Part shown: positions 38,899 to 49,383 of the stretch, one piece after another
Numbering within the stretch: the stretch's first letter is position 1
Layout: each line of letters opens with the position of its first letter
Assembly: GCF_029637705.1 (NCBI RefSeq)
Contig: NZ_CP121252.1
Span: forward strand, 2,232,001-2,296,000
Reading direction: 5' to 3'
DNA length: 64,000 nucleotides
Source: Citricoccus muralis
GTDB taxonomy: Bacteria; Actinomycetota; Actinomycetes; Actinomycetales; Micrococcaceae
Position numbers and translations under genes: made by a program
The notes under the pieces: model-generated
Database searches by the model: none
Told to the model about the DNA's origin: nothing
The model's input: the letters and a program-made list of their open reading frames with translations, nothing else

Positions 38899-38945
38899 TC
38901 ACCGAGTAGCCTGGGGCCACGCCCACCAGCGGAAACGGAGCCACC

Positions 38946-40415
38946 ATGTCAGCAGATTCACCGCGTCGCCACCTCTTCGAGCACATGATCACTGTGCCCC
39001 ATTCCCGTGAGACCGTCGCGGCCTGGCACGAGCGCGGCGGAGTATTGCCTCGGTTGAGTCCGGATTGGTCGACCACGGTGTTGCAGGAACCAGATCAGGG
39101 GCTGCATCCCGGGTCTCGAGCCCGGTTGCTGATGGGACCCGCCGGGCTCGTATCGCTGTTACCCTCGGCTCGGCTGGCCCGACGTGCGGGGGTGCGCTGG
39201 GAGGCGTTGCACACCGCATGGGAGCCCGGGCACGGGTTCACCGATGTGATGGAGTCCGGTCCCCTGCGCTCCTGGACGCATCAGCACGGGTTTGTCGACG
39301 TCGAATCGGACGCATCGTGCCGGATCGAGGACCGGATCGAATATGAACTTCCCGCCGCCATCGAAAGCATCCCCGGGGCCGCCGCCCGCTTCGACACCGA
39401 GCTCGAGCGGATCATGGCCTTCCGGTCGCGAGTGATGCGCGACGACCTGGATTTCCAGGCCCAGGTTGCCACTGATCACCCCCTGACGGTGGCGATCACC
39501 GGTGCCTCCGGATTGGTGGGAACCCAAGTCTCGGCGCTGTTGCGCTCCGGCGGCCACCGGGTGATCACCCTGGTGCGCCATTCCGGCCCCAGCCGTCGGA
39601 TCGACGAGCACCACATCAGCTGGGACCCCGCGCAGGGCGAACTCGATGCGTCCTTACTGATCGGCGTCGACGCGGTGATCAACCTCTCCGGAGCCTCGAT
39701 CGCAGGCCCCTTCACCGCAGCCCATCGCCGGACGGTCTTCGCGTCCCGGGTCGACTCCACTTCCACCCTGGTCACCGCACTGCGTTCCGTGGCCGACCGA
39801 GGCGGTCCACACACCCTCATCAGCGCCTCGGCTTCGGGGTTCTACGGTCACGATGCGAGCGCTCACGATGAGGATGCCGCCCACCTCGATGAGACCGCAC
39901 CCAGTGGAGATGATTTTCTGGCCGCGGTGTGTCGACAGTGGGAGCAGGTGGCTTCCGGTGCCGCCGAGGCAGGAATCCGAGTCGTCACCGTGCGCACCGG
40001 GCTGGTGCTTTCCTCCGCTGGCGGGCTATTGGCCGCCCAGCTGCCGCTGTATCAGGCCGGTGCCGGTGGCCCGATGGGCTCGGGCGGGATGTGGCAGCCT
40101 TGGGTGTCCCTGGATGATCTGGCGCAAATCTACGTGTGGGCGGTCGTCCGGCCCGAGGTCACTGGACCGGTCAACGCGGTGAGCCCGCAGCCGGTGCAGC
40201 AGCGCGAGTTCGCCGCCGCCCTGGGCGATATTCTGCATCGACCAACTGTGCTGCGTACCCCGAACATCGCCCCGGCCTTGCTGCTGGGTGCTCAGGGAGC
40301 GCGAGAGCTGGCGCAGAGTTCGGCACGCCTTGCTCCGGCCGCATTGGAAAGGTCCGGGTACCGTTTCCGGCACCCGGACCTGACCTCGGCCTTGCGTCAC
40401 ACGCTGGGTCGCTGA
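38946..40415 (+). CDS. TIGR01777-family epimerase with N-terminal SRPBCC domain
   Basis: A two-domain protein of 489 residues. Residues 1-165 resemble a polyketide-cyclase/SRPBCC lipid-binding fold (FEHMITVPHSRETVAAWH, SCRIEDRIEYELP). From about 180 an extended short-chain dehydrogenase follows, with ITGASGLVGTQVSALLRSGG as cofactor loop, NLSGASIAGPFT, and SASASGFYGH holding the catalytic tyrosine. TIGR01777 proteins (YfcH-like, often called SulA-like) are widespread; the substrate is unknown and the cell-division label is historical. It is divergent from guaB. Confidence 0.93.
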   Translation: MSADSPRRHLFEHMITVPHSRETVAAWHERGGVLPRLSPDWSTTVLQEPDQGLHPGSRARLLMGPAGLVSLLPSARLARRAGVRWEALHTAWEPGHGFTDVMESGPLRSWTHQHGFVDVESDASCRIEDRIEYELPAAIESIPGAAARFDTELERIMAFRSRVMRDDLDFQAQVATDHPLTVAITGASGLVGTQVSALLRSGGHRVITLVRHSGPSRRIDEHHISWDPAQGELDASLLIGVDAVINLSGASIAGPFTAAHRRTVFASRVDSTSTLVTALRSVADRGGPHTLISASASGFYGHDASAHDEDAAHLDETAPSGDDFLAAVCRQWEQVASGAAEAGIRVVTVRTGLVLSSAGGLLAAQLPLYQAGAGGPMGSGGMWQPWVSLDDLAQIYVWAVVRPEVTGPVNAVSPQPVQQREFAAALGDILHRPTVLRTPNIAPALLLGAQGARELAQSSARLAPAALERSGYRFRHPDLTSALRHTLGR

Positions 40416-41863
40416 GCCGATCCGGCCTCGGCGCCGACGCGCTCGGCGTCGACCGGCTCGTCTTGCGCGTGGTCGACCACGTCCTGCGTCTCCGGCTCGG
40501 CCAGTTCAACGTCGTCATTCATCAGCTCCACGCCGGCGTGCTTGGCGTTGTAGAGCGACTCGTCCAGGATGCCTTCCTGCTTCGACACCAGCGCAGGCAC
40601 CAGGGCCTGACCCACCACGTTCACGGCGGTGCGGCCCATGTCGACGATGGGGTCCACGGCGAGAAGCAGGCCGACACCGGCCAGCGGCAGCCCCAGGGTG
40701 GACAGGGTCAGGGTGAGCATCACGACGGCACCGGTGGTGCCCGCGGTCGCTGCCGACCCAAGCACGGAGACCACCACGATGAGCGCGTAGTCGGCCAGCG
40801 TCAGCTGGATACCGAAGAACTGGGCCACGAACATCGCGGCAATCGCCGGGTAGATAGCAGCGCAGCCGTCCATCTTGGTGGTGGCGCCCAACGGCACTGC
40901 GAACGCAGCGTAACCGGTAGGCACTCCGAAGTTTCGCTCAGCCACGCGCTGAGTCACCGGCAACGTGCCGATCGAGGAGCGGGAGACGAAGCCCAACTGG
41001 AAGGCGGGCCACACACCGGAGAAGAACTTGCGGATGCTCAGCCCATGGGCCTTCACCAGCACCGGGTAGAGCACCAGCAGCACAATAGCCAGACCGGAAT
41101 AAATGGCGAGCACAAAGGTGCCGAGGGCGCCCATGGTGGTCCAGCCGTAGGACGCCACCGCGTTGCCGAGCAGACCCACGGTGCCGATCGGAGCGATACG
41201 GATGATCCACCACAGCACCTTCTGGATCACGGCCAGGGTGGACTGCGAGAAGTCCAGGAACGGCTCGGCTTTCTTGCCCAGTTTCAAGGCGGCCACACCG
41301 ACGACGATCGCGATCACCAGGATCTGTAGCACGTTGAACGACACCGAGGTCGTCATGGTGCCGTCGTCACCGGCAGTGGTCGAGGCCGACAGTCCCAGGA
41401 AATTGGAGGGAATGAGACCCTGCAGGAACGCCAGCCAGTCGCCGGTGCGGCCCGCGTATTCCTCCGGGGCTTCCTGCCCGGTGCCGACGCCGGGTTGGAA
41501 GATCGCGCCCATGGCAATGCCGATGAGCACAGAAATGAACGCGGTGATGGCGAACCAGAGCAAGGTTTTCCACGCCAGGCGGGCGGCGTTGGTGACCTGC
41601 GCGAGGTTGGCGATGGAGGCGACAACGGCGAAGAACACCAGTGGGATCACCGCGGCGCGCAGCAAGGAGATGTAGCTGGAGCCGATCAGTTGCAGCGTCG
41701 TGCCCAGACCGGTCGGGGTCTCCTCGGTGTGGCCAGCGGCGCGGGCCACCAGGCCGAGAACGACGCCGAGCACGAGAGCGGCCAGGATCTGGAATCCGAA
41801 ATTGGTCATCCACCCGGGCAGGGTCCTCTGCCGGGGTTGGATATCAGTGCGAGTTGAAGACAT
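40397..41863 (-). CDS. Dicarboxylate/amino acid:cation symporter (DAACS family)
   Basis: A GltPh-fold secondary transporter of 488 residues. Signature regions are TTKMDGCAAIYPAIAAMFVA (helical hairpin 1 and TM7), SAATAGTTGAVVMLTLTL (hairpin 2) and DPIVDMGRTAVNVVGQAL (TM8), which together bind sodium and an acidic amino acid or dicarboxylate. The NMDG-type motif is replaced by KMDG, as in other DctA-like proteins. ATG at 41863 is chosen; an upstream in-frame start at 41923 adds an unlikely 20-residue leader. The 3' end overlaps the convergent epimerase gene by 19 bases. Confidence 0.92.
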   Translation of the reverse strand: MSSTRTDIQPRQRTLPGWMTNFGFQILAALVLGVVLGLVARAAGHTEETPTGLGTTLQLIGSSYISLLRAAVIPLVFFAVVASIANLAQVTNAARLAWKTLLWFAITAFISVLIGIAMGAIFQPGVGTGQEAPEEYAGRTGDWLAFLQGLIPSNFLGLSASTTAGDDGTMTTSVSFNVLQILVIAIVVGVAALKLGKKAEPFLDFSQSTLAVIQKVLWWIIRIAPIGTVGLLGNAVASYGWTTMGALGTFVLAIYSGLAIVLLVLYPVLVKAHGLSIRKFFSGVWPAFQLGFVSRSSIGTLPVTQRVAERNFGVPTGYAAFAVPLGATTKMDGCAAIYPAIAAMFVAQFFGIQLTLADYALIVVVSVLGSAATAGTTGAVVMLTLTLSTLGLPLAGVGLLLAVDPIVDMGRTAVNVVGQALVPALVSKQEGILDESLYNAKHAGVELMNDDVELAEPETQDVVDHAQDEPVDAERVGAEAGSAQRPSV

Positions 41864-41948
41864 GCGAGCACCGTAGTCCGAAAACGCTGGACGACCTGAC
41901 CGATCGGTCACGTGAGGACACACTGTGACCCCGGTGACTCTGCAAGCG

Positions 41949-42482
41949 TTATGCGGGAGCCAGCAACAGAGTAATCAGGAGGATCACCGGCCGCGAGAGG
42001 AAAGAGCTGGCGAAGATCGTGTCACGCACCAACAAGGTGGGCAGCCGAAACTGGGATGCGAAGAGGAACACGTTCTGCGCGGTGGGTAGTGCCGCCATGG
42101 CTACCACCCCGAACAGCTCGAGCCCACTGAGCCCAAACACGAAGTGCCCCAGCAACCAGGCCGCTGTGGGCATCAGGGCCAGTTTCGTCAGCATGTCCAG
42201 GGGTTGCCAGATCACCTCTGGCGGCGTCCAGGAAGTCAGTGACACCGCTGCGCCGACGACGGCGGCGATGCTCACAGGATTCGCCACTGCTTTCAGCACC
42301 GTCGTCCACAGCGGCTCCTTCGTCTCGGCCCGGTGGCGGGAGAGGAAGGAGAACACCGTGAGGTAGATCGGGGCGATGACCAACAGCTGCGCCATTAGCA
42401 CGGAGACGGCGGGCATAGCCGAGCCGGCGGCAAACAGCGCGATCGGCAGTCCGATATTGCCCGCATTGACATAGGACGCCGC
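41949..42482 (-). pseudogene. AEC-family permease, N-terminal half deleted
   Basis: The reverse strand encodes the C-terminal part (about 178 residues) of an auxin-efflux-carrier-type permease. The family motif ASYVNAGNIGLPIALF begins right at the break point, and five or so helices follow to LITLLLAP. Intact members are about 310 residues. Upstream, the frame meets a stop at 42483-42485 and the adjoining sequence belongs to an oppositely oriented gluconate-permease remnant. An internal ATG at 42416 could start a shorter product but would lack half the fold. Confidence 0.85.
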
Positions 42483-42912
42483 TCAAGCCATGGCGATGAT
42501 TTTGCTGGTGATGGGTGCCGGCGGTGCCTTCAAAGAGGTGCTCGTCTCGGCGGGCATTGCCGATTACATTGCCGAGACCACCAGCGGTTTGAATTTCAGC
42601 CCATTGCTGCTCGCTTGGGTGATTGCCGCGCTGCTGCCCATCGCCTTGGGCTCAGCCACGGTTGCCGTCGCCACCGCTGCCGGTGTGGCCGCTCCCCTGG
42701 TGGCTGCCACCGGTGCCTCACCCGAGCTGATGGTCCTGGCGACCGCGTGCGGGTCGACTGCCTTCAGCCACGTCAACGATCCGGGCTTCTGGCTGTTCAA
42801 GGAGTACGTCAACCTCAGCGTCGGGCAGGCGCTGGCGGTGCGTAGGACTTAAACCACGGTGCTGGCCGTGCTGGGCATCATCGGGGTCTTTGGACTCAGC
42901 CTGGTCTTCTAG
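42475..42912 (+). pseudogene. GntP-family gluconate permease remnant
   Basis: Only the C-terminal third of a GntP-type permease remains. MILLVMGAGGAFKEVLVSAG, PIALGSATVAVATAAGVAAP and STAFSHVNDPGFWLFKEY are unmistakable for the family, whose members run to about 450 residues. The frame breaks at TAA 42850-42852 where the last helix should begin, yet the same frame continues beyond with TTVLAVLGIIGVFGLSLVF and a stop at 42910. So the gene is both truncated at the 5' end and interrupted near the 3' end. It abuts the AEC remnant head to head. Confidence 0.88.
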
Positions 42913-43889
42913 ACTGGAGTAACCAGGGTCTGGCTGGTCACCCAGCTGCGCACGTTCTCCAGAGTCAGCCGCGCCATATCCTCGCGGGTCTCGCGTGTGG
43001 CGGATCCAACGTGCGGGTAGAGGACAGTGTTGCTCAGCTCGAGATAACGGTCATCAACGTTGGGTTCGTCGACGAACACGTCGAGACCGGCAGCAGTGAT
43101 GGTGCGGTTCTGCAGCGCGGCGATGAGTGCTTCGTCGTCGATGACCGAACCACGGGCGATGTTGACGACGACGCCACGCTCCCCCAGCGCGCTGAGGATC
43201 TCTGCGTCGACGAGACCGACGGTCTCCGGACCACCCACGATAGCAACGACGAGGACGTCAACATTCTCGGCCAGCTCCCGCGGGGTGGCGTGGTAGGTGT
43301 AGCCCGGGGTGTCCTTCGCGCGGCGGGACCAGTAGTGGATTTCACTGCTCAGGGCTTCAAAGCGGCGGGCAATATCGAAGCCAATGCGCCCCAGCCCGAG
43401 GATGCCCACCCGGCGGTGGTGTGCTCGGGTGCTGAAGGGGAACGGCCCTTCCTGCCATTTTCCGCTGCGCACGAACCGGTCGGCCGCCGAAAAGCGACGC
43501 ATGGTGTCGAGGTAGAGCCCCAGTGCGGTGTCAGCGACACATTCATTGAGCACGTCGGGAGTGTTCGACAGCGGGATGTTGCGCTCGCGGAGCCCTTCGA
43601 CGTCGTGAGCGTCGTAGCCGACCCCGAAATTCATCACGGCCTCGAGGTGCGGCAGCCGGTCCAGCATCATGGCGTCGACCCCGCTGCCGGCGGTGGCCAC
43701 CGCGATCTTGATCGTCTCCCCGTGCTCGGCGAGGAACTCGGCGCGGTCGTGCCGGGAAGCCGGGTAATGCAGTGGCTGGAGCTGGCCTTCGAGCTCCTCC
43801 TCGACCAGAGGATGCTGACGTCCGATAGAGAGAACCGCGCCACGGTAGGCGTCGAGGGCAGAGGCAGGCAGGTTCAGCAATTCCGGCAT
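42909..43889 (-). CDS. D-isomer-specific 2-hydroxyacid dehydrogenase
   Basis: NAD(P)-dependent oxidoreductase of 326 residues. The Rossmann loop is GILGLGRIGFDIARRF, the substrate arginine is in VVNIARGSVIDDEAL, the catalytic Glu in DVFVDEPNVDD and the catalytic His in LYPHVGSATRETRED. The family reduces glyoxylate, hydroxypyruvate and related acids; specificity is not readable by eye. ATG 43889 is chosen for the AGGA eight bases upstream; ATG 43898 is in frame too but its purine-rich stretch touches the start. It reads in the same direction as groEL upstream. Confidence 0.92.
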   Translation of the reverse strand: MPELLNLPASALDAYRGAVLSIGRQHPLVEEELEGQLQPLHYPASRHDRAEFLAEHGETIKIAVATAGSGVDAMMLDRLPHLEAVMNFGVGYDAHDVEGLRERNIPLSNTPDVLNECVADTALGLYLDTMRRFSAADRFVRSGKWQEGPFPFSTRAHHRRVGILGLGRIGFDIARRFEALSSEIHYWSRRAKDTPGYTYHATPRELAENVDVLVVAIVGGPETVGLVDAEILSALGERGVVVNIARGSVIDDEALIAALQNRTITAAGLDVFVDEPNVDDRYLELSNTVLYPHVGSATRETREDMARLTLENVRSWVTSQTLVTPV

Positions 43890-43908
43890 GGTCTTCATCC
43901 TACCCGAC

Positions 43909-43941
43909 AATGCCCTGCCGGACCAGGTCCAGCAGGGCATT
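43909..43941 (-). terminator. Inverted repeat between groEL and the 2-hydroxyacid dehydrogenase
   Basis: AATGCCCTGC (43909-43918) and GCAGGGCATT (43932-43941) form a 10-base stem with a 13-base loop, about 57 bases past the groEL stop. A smaller stem (GTGACC 43954-43959 with GGTCAC 43966-43971) lies nearer the gene. They probably end groEL transcription; the first lies only 11-20 bases before the dehydrogenase start, so it could also affect that gene. Confidence 0.6.
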
Positions 43942-43997
43942 GAGCGCGAGTCAGTGACCAGAATCGGTCACCTGGAATTCAACGTGATCAGCGGGGA

Positions 43998-45599
<1,602 letters not shown>

Positions 45600-45699
45600 T
45601 TACTCCTCTAAATCTGTTCTGACGTCTGAAGTAGAGCGGCCCAGCCGGCCGGTGGCCGACCGGGCCCGCTCTCAGGTGGTCTTAATCAGCGCTGCTGAG

Positions 45700-45996
45700 T
45701 CACTTGGTGACGACGGCCAGCACGTCGCGAGCGGAGAGCACCAGGTACTCTTCGCCGCCGTACTTGACCTCGGTGCCGCCGTACTTCGAGAACAGCACCA
45801 CGTCGCCCTCGTTCACGTCGACGGCGATGCGCTCACCGTTGTCGGCCACGCGGCCGGGGCCCACTGCCACCACGGTGCCCTCCTGGGGCTTCTCCTTGGC
45901 GGTGTCCGGGATGACCAGACCGGAAGCGGTGGTCTGCTCGGCTTCCAGCGGACGGACAACAATGCGATCCTCGAGGGGCTTGATAGAGACGGCCAT
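45700..45996 (-). CDS. groS: Co-chaperonin GroES (10 kDa)
   Basis: The 98-residue lid of the GroEL chamber. It starts [16 protein letters not shown] and has the mobile loop [20 protein letters not shown] and [20 protein letters not shown] near the end. ATG 45996 is preferred because AAGGAGA stands nine bases upstream and because homologues begin here; an upstream in-frame start would add nine residues. Two CIRCE boxes and a promoter lie 100-170 bases upstream. Confidence 0.97.
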   Translation of the reverse strand: MAVSIKPLEDRIVVRPLEAEQTTASGLVIPDTAKEKPQEGTVVAVGPGRVADNGERIAVDVNEGDVVLFSKYGGTEVKYGGEEYLVLSARDVLAVVTK

Positions 45997-46091
45997 GTCC
46001 GCACTCTCCTTCTGTAGTTCCATAAATCTGTTGTGCGCCGGGGGCGAGCCAACCGTCGTCGCGGGTGCCGGATGGCTAGTCCTTCAAGGCT

Positions 46092-46118
46092 TTGTCACTC
46101 GCTATGCTCGAGTGCTAA
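46092..46118. promoter_or_regulatory. CIRCE element 1 (HrcA operator) of groES-groEL
   Basis: TTGTCACTC (46092-46100), a 9-base spacer and GAGTGCTAA (46110-46118). The consensus is TTAGCACTC-N9-GAGTGCTAA; the right arm is perfect and the left has two mismatches. It lies just downstream of the predicted -10 on the reverse strand, where HrcA would block transcription. Confidence 0.88.
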
Positions 46119-46122
46119 TCCG

Positions 46123-46152
46123 ACTCTAAGCCGAGACTTAGCACTCGGTCAA
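46123..46152 (-). promoter_or_regulatory. Predicted groES promoter
   Basis: On the reverse strand TTGACC (46152-46147) and TAGAGT (46128-46123) are separated by 18 bases. The -35 lies in the spacer of CIRCE element 2 and the -10 between the two operators, so bound HrcA would cover the promoter on both sides. Confidence 0.65.
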
Positions 46153-46164
46153 GGTGAGTGCCAG
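46138..46164. promoter_or_regulatory. CIRCE element 2 (HrcA operator) of groES-groEL
   Basis: TTAGCACTC (46138-46146), a 9-base spacer and GAGTGCCAG (46156-46164). The left arm is perfect and the right has two mismatches, mirroring element 1. It also lies only 47 bases upstream of the divergent methyltransferase start, so HrcA might influence that gene too. Confidence 0.88.
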
Positions 46165-46210
46165 TGTTGCGTTCACCCAAGCGGCTTACAGACGGCGGTA
46201 CCGTGGAGTG

Positions 46211-47542
46211 GTGACTGATTCCTCCACCACCGGCGCTTCGGCGCTTGCCCCCGTATTGCGCCCCGAGGGGTGGGAGCTACTACGGCGACTCTCGGATGAG
46301 CTCGGCGACCATCGCGCCTACCGCGACGCGGACGCCCTACGCTGGTCCACCCAGTTACGCGGCGAGGGACACGACCCAGAAACCGTAGCCGCGGTGCTCA
46401 CCCAGTTGCGGTTACGGTCCCGAGCGGTCGAGAAATTCGGCCCGTTCACCGATCACATGGTCTTCACCGACGACGGCTTACAGCAAGCCACCCGGCTCTC
46501 GGTGGCGGCCCGGCACGCTCACCGATTCCAGGACGCCGGGGTGACATCCGTGGCAGACCTCGGATGCGGACTGGGCGCTGACGCCCTAGCCATGGCCGCC
46601 CTGGAACTGAATGTCACCGCGGTCGAGATGGACGAGTCCACTGCGGCGGCGGCCACGATTAATCTCATGCCGTTCCCGAACGCCACCGTGATCTGTGCCG
46701 ACGCGCTGGACTGGCACGACGGGCTGGACGAGAGCTCACGCCCGGAGGCGTACTGGTTGGATCCGGCACGGCGAGTGCTCGATGGCTCCAGCACAGACAC
46801 CACCGGGGGCTCGACGCGCATCTTCGATCCCGAGGCGTTCTCGCCTCCCCTGTCCTTCGTGGAGCGCCTGGCCGACACCGGAGCCCCAGTAGGGGTCAAA
46901 TTGGGCCCGGGCCTACCCCATGCAGCCATTCCGGAGACCGCAGAAGCGCAGTGGATCTCGGTGGATGGGTCACTCCTGGAAACCGTGCTGTGGTTCAACG
47001 CCGTGCGTCGAGATGATGTACGTCGCGGCGCATTGGTGATCGATGCGGCAGGGAGCACCAGCGAGCTGATCAGCGCCGCTGATTTCGACGATGACCCGGA
47101 GGTGCCGATTTCCGGGCGCGAGGGCATCGCCGGGTACTTATACGAACCTGATTCCGCGGTGATCCGTTCCGGGCTCATCCGACAGCTGGTGGCCGATACC
47201 TTCGGTTCGGTGGGCGGGCGAATGTTGGACGAACACATCGCCTATTTCTGCGCCGATGAACCCGTGTCGACGCCGTTCGCTACCGGCTACCGGGTGCTGG
47301 ACGTGCTGCCATACAGCGTCAAGGGGCTGCGCCGCTGGGTTCAGGAGCAGTCGATGACGCGACTCGACATCAAGAAACGCGGTGTCGATGTGGTGCCCGA
47401 GGAACTGCGCCGACTGCTGATGTCGGGTCAGAAGAAGAAGCAGAAGAAGTCCGGCGGCTCCACGCCTGCTCCACGCACGGCAACCCTGGTTCTCACTCGT
47501 GTGGGCGAAGACCGGCTCGCCGTAGTGGTCGAGCCGGTCTAA
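46211..47542 (+). CDS. SAM-dependent methyltransferase with THUMP-like domain
   Basis: A 443-residue class I methyltransferase. The SAM-binding loop VADLGCGLGADALA begins near residue 114, the acidic residue ending strand 2 is in AVEMDES, and the motif YWLDPARR follows. The C-terminal 100 residues hold LPYSVKGLRRWVQE and LDIKKRGVDVVPEELRRLL, the THUMP-like domain that suggests an RNA substrate. The final KKKQKKSGG stretch is basic. GTG 46211 is chosen; the frame stays open back to 46154 but that part lies within CIRCE element 2. It is divergent from groES. Confidence 0.88.
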   Translation: MTDSSTTGASALAPVLRPEGWELLRRLSDELGDHRAYRDADALRWSTQLRGEGHDPETVAAVLTQLRLRSRAVEKFGPFTDHMVFTDDGLQQATRLSVAARHAHRFQDAGVTSVADLGCGLGADALAMAALELNVTAVEMDESTAAAATINLMPFPNATVICADALDWHDGLDESSRPEAYWLDPARRVLDGSSTDTTGGSTRIFDPEAFSPPLSFVERLADTGAPVGVKLGPGLPHAAIPETAEAQWISVDGSLLETVLWFNAVRRDDVRRGALVIDAAGSTSELISAADFDDDPEVPISGREGIAGYLYEPDSAVIRSGLIRQLVADTFGSVGGRMLDEHIAYFCADEPVSTPFATGYRVLDVLPYSVKGLRRWVQEQSMTRLDIKKRGVDVVPEELRRLLMSGQKKKQKKSGGSTPAPRTATLVLTRVGEDRLAVVVEPV

Positions 47543-47548
47543 TCCGTC

Positions 47549-48304
47549 CTAGAAGTAGACCGCCAGCGGGAGACCGGCGTCGTCGCGCACCGAGACGTCA
47601 GTCTCGAAGATGCCGCTGAGCACATCGTCGCGCATGATCTCGTCGGGTGTGCCGAAATGCACCGCCTGACCGTTCTTCATCGCCAGGATGCGGTCCGCAT
47701 ATCGACCTGCGAAGTTGATGTCGTGCAGCACCACGACCACGGTGCGCCCCAACTCATCGGCGGCGCGACGCAACTGCTTCATCATGCGCACGGAGTGCTT
47801 CATGTCGAGGTTGTTCAGGGGCTCGTCGAGCAGGATGTAGTCGGTGTCCTGAGCCAGCACCATGGCGACGTAGGCCCGCTGGCGCTGCCCACCAGAGAGC
47901 TGGTCGAGGAAACGATCCTGCAGATCAGTGAGCTCCAGGAACCCCAAGGCAAGATCGATCTGATGCTCACATTCCGGCGTCAGGCGGCCCTTGGAGTACG
48001 GGTAACGGCCGAAGCCCACCAGCTGGCGCACAGTGAGGCGGGTGACGAAGTGGTTCTCCTGACGCAGGATCGCCAGCGTCTTAGCCACGTCCTTGCTGCG
48101 AGCCTTGGTGACATCGAGACCGGCCACCTGGATACTGCCGGTGTCGACCTCCTGGAGGCGGCCGATCATCGTGAGGATCGTGGATTTTCCGGCACCGTTG
48201 GGTCCCACCAGCGCGGTGATTCCGCCCGCCGGAATCTCGACGTCGACGGGTCCAATCGTGACGGAGTCGCTGTAGCGCCGCGAGACATTCTCGAGAGTGA
48301 TCAC
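47549..48304 (-). CDS. Iron-siderophore ABC transporter ATP-binding protein
   Basis: A FepC/FecE-type ATPase of 251 residues. Walker A GPNGAGKST is at about 34-42, the signature is LSGGQRQRAYVAMVLAQD, Walker B YILLDEPLNNLD and the switch His in VVVLHDINFA. GTG 48304 overlaps the permease stop by 4 bases and has AAAGGGA upstream. It is the last gene of the uptake operon and energises the two FecCD permeases. The 3' end lies 6 bases from the convergent methyltransferase gene. Confidence 0.95.
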   Translation of the reverse strand: MITLENVSRRYSDSVTIGPVDVEIPAGGITALVGPNGAGKSTILTMIGRLQEVDTGSIQVAGLDVTKARSKDVAKTLAILRQENHFVTRLTVRQLVGFGRYPYSKGRLTPECEHQIDLALGFLELTDLQDRFLDQLSGGQRQRAYVAMVLAQDTDYILLDEPLNNLDMKHSVRMMKQLRRAADELGRTVVVVLHDINFAGRYADRILAMKNGQAVHFGTPDEIMRDDVLSGIFETDVSVRDDAGLPLAVYF

Positions 48305-49383
48305 AGTCGTCCCTTTCTCATCACCACGATCAAGAAGACCAGACCACCGATGAGTTCGATGATGATGGTGACCGCTCCCTGAGCGTAGAAGAAGTTGCGA
48401 AGAATGAAGTAAGCCCCGGCCAAGATGACGTATCCCAGCAGGAACGCCATGGGCAGGATGAGCCGGTGGTCGTAGGAGTCCGTGAATGTATACGCCAGGG
48501 TGGCGATGAGGAAGCCGAGGAAGGTCATCGGACCCACCAGCGAGGTCGTCACAGACATGAGGATTGAAACGAGCAGGAGGGTGATCATCACTTCGCGACG
48601 GTGGTTCAGCCCCAGGTTGTTGGCGGTGTCGCGGCCCAGGGCGATGACGTTCATTTTCCGTGCCCGCAGCCACAGGATGACACAGCACACCACGACCATC
48701 GGGATGGCGTAGGGCAAGTATTCGCTGGAGGCGTTGGAGATATTGCCAAACATCCGGGCCGAGAGCACGTCGAACTCGTTGGGGTCGAGCATGCGTTGCA
48801 TGAAAGTAGACATCGATCCCAGACCGCCGCCGATCACCACGCCGACGAGCAACATAATGTGGATATTGCTGAACCGGCCCGAAAGTAGCCAACCATACAG
48901 TGCGGCGGCAAAGCCGATCATCAGCAGAATCTGTCCGAGGTAGGCTCCCACGCCCAGCACCATGGTGACCCCGCCTGCACCGAAGAAGAAGATGACCGCG
49001 GTATTCACGGCCAGGTACAGGGACTCAAAACCCATGATCGACGGGGTGATGATCCGGTTGGAGGTGGCTGTCTGGAAGGACACGGTGGCGAAGGACTGAC
49101 ACGCGATCACGATGATCATCACGATGAGGTTGGTGGCCCGCATCTCGGCAATCTTCCAGAAGCCCGGCGTACCGAAGTCCATCGGATTGTCGTAAGCGAG
49201 GAAACCGAAGGTAATCGCCACTGCGGCAATGCTCAGGCCGGTCATGATCAGAATGTACCGGCGGCGGTGCCTGGCATCCATGAAGGCGCCGGTCCGTCGG
49301 GCCGATGTGGAGGTCGCCTCGCCAGCGCCGCGCAAGGAGTCCAGTTCGAAGGTGGACTCCGCAGGCTTCAGAACATCAGACAT
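48301..49383 (-). CDS. Iron-siderophore ABC transporter permease (second)
   Basis: A FecCD-family permease of 360 residues with about nine to ten helices following a polar, Thr/Ser-rich N terminus of 45 residues. ALGRDTANNLGLNHRREVM is the cytoplasmic coupling motif for the ATPase, and VGPMTFLGFLIATLAYTFT the conserved loop and helix after it. It overlaps the first permease gene by 8 bases and the ATPase gene by 4, so the three are tightly coupled. It forms a heterodimer with the first permease in the membrane. Confidence 0.94.
   Translation of the reverse strand: MSDVLKPAESTFELDSLRGAGEATSTSARRTGAFMDARHRRRYILIMTGLSIAAVAITFGFLAYDNPMDFGTPGFWKIAEMRATNLIVMIIVIACQSFATVSFQTATSNRIITPSIMGFESLYLAVNTAVIFFFGAGGVTMVLGVGAYLGQILLMIGFAAALYGWLLSGRFSNIHIMLLVGVVIGGGLGSMSTFMQRMLDPNEFDVLSARMFGNISNASSEYLPYAIPMVVVCCVILWLRARKMNVIALGRDTANNLGLNHRREVMITLLLVSILMSVTTSLVGPMTFLGFLIATLAYTFTDSYDHRLILPMAFLLGYVILAGAYFILRNFFYAQGAVTIIIELIGGLVFLIVVMRKGRL

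Noticed and set aside
46154-46210. Earlier start for the methyltransferase
   Set aside because: It would place the start codon inside CIRCE element 2 and adds residues not expected for the family; GTG 46211 is preferred.
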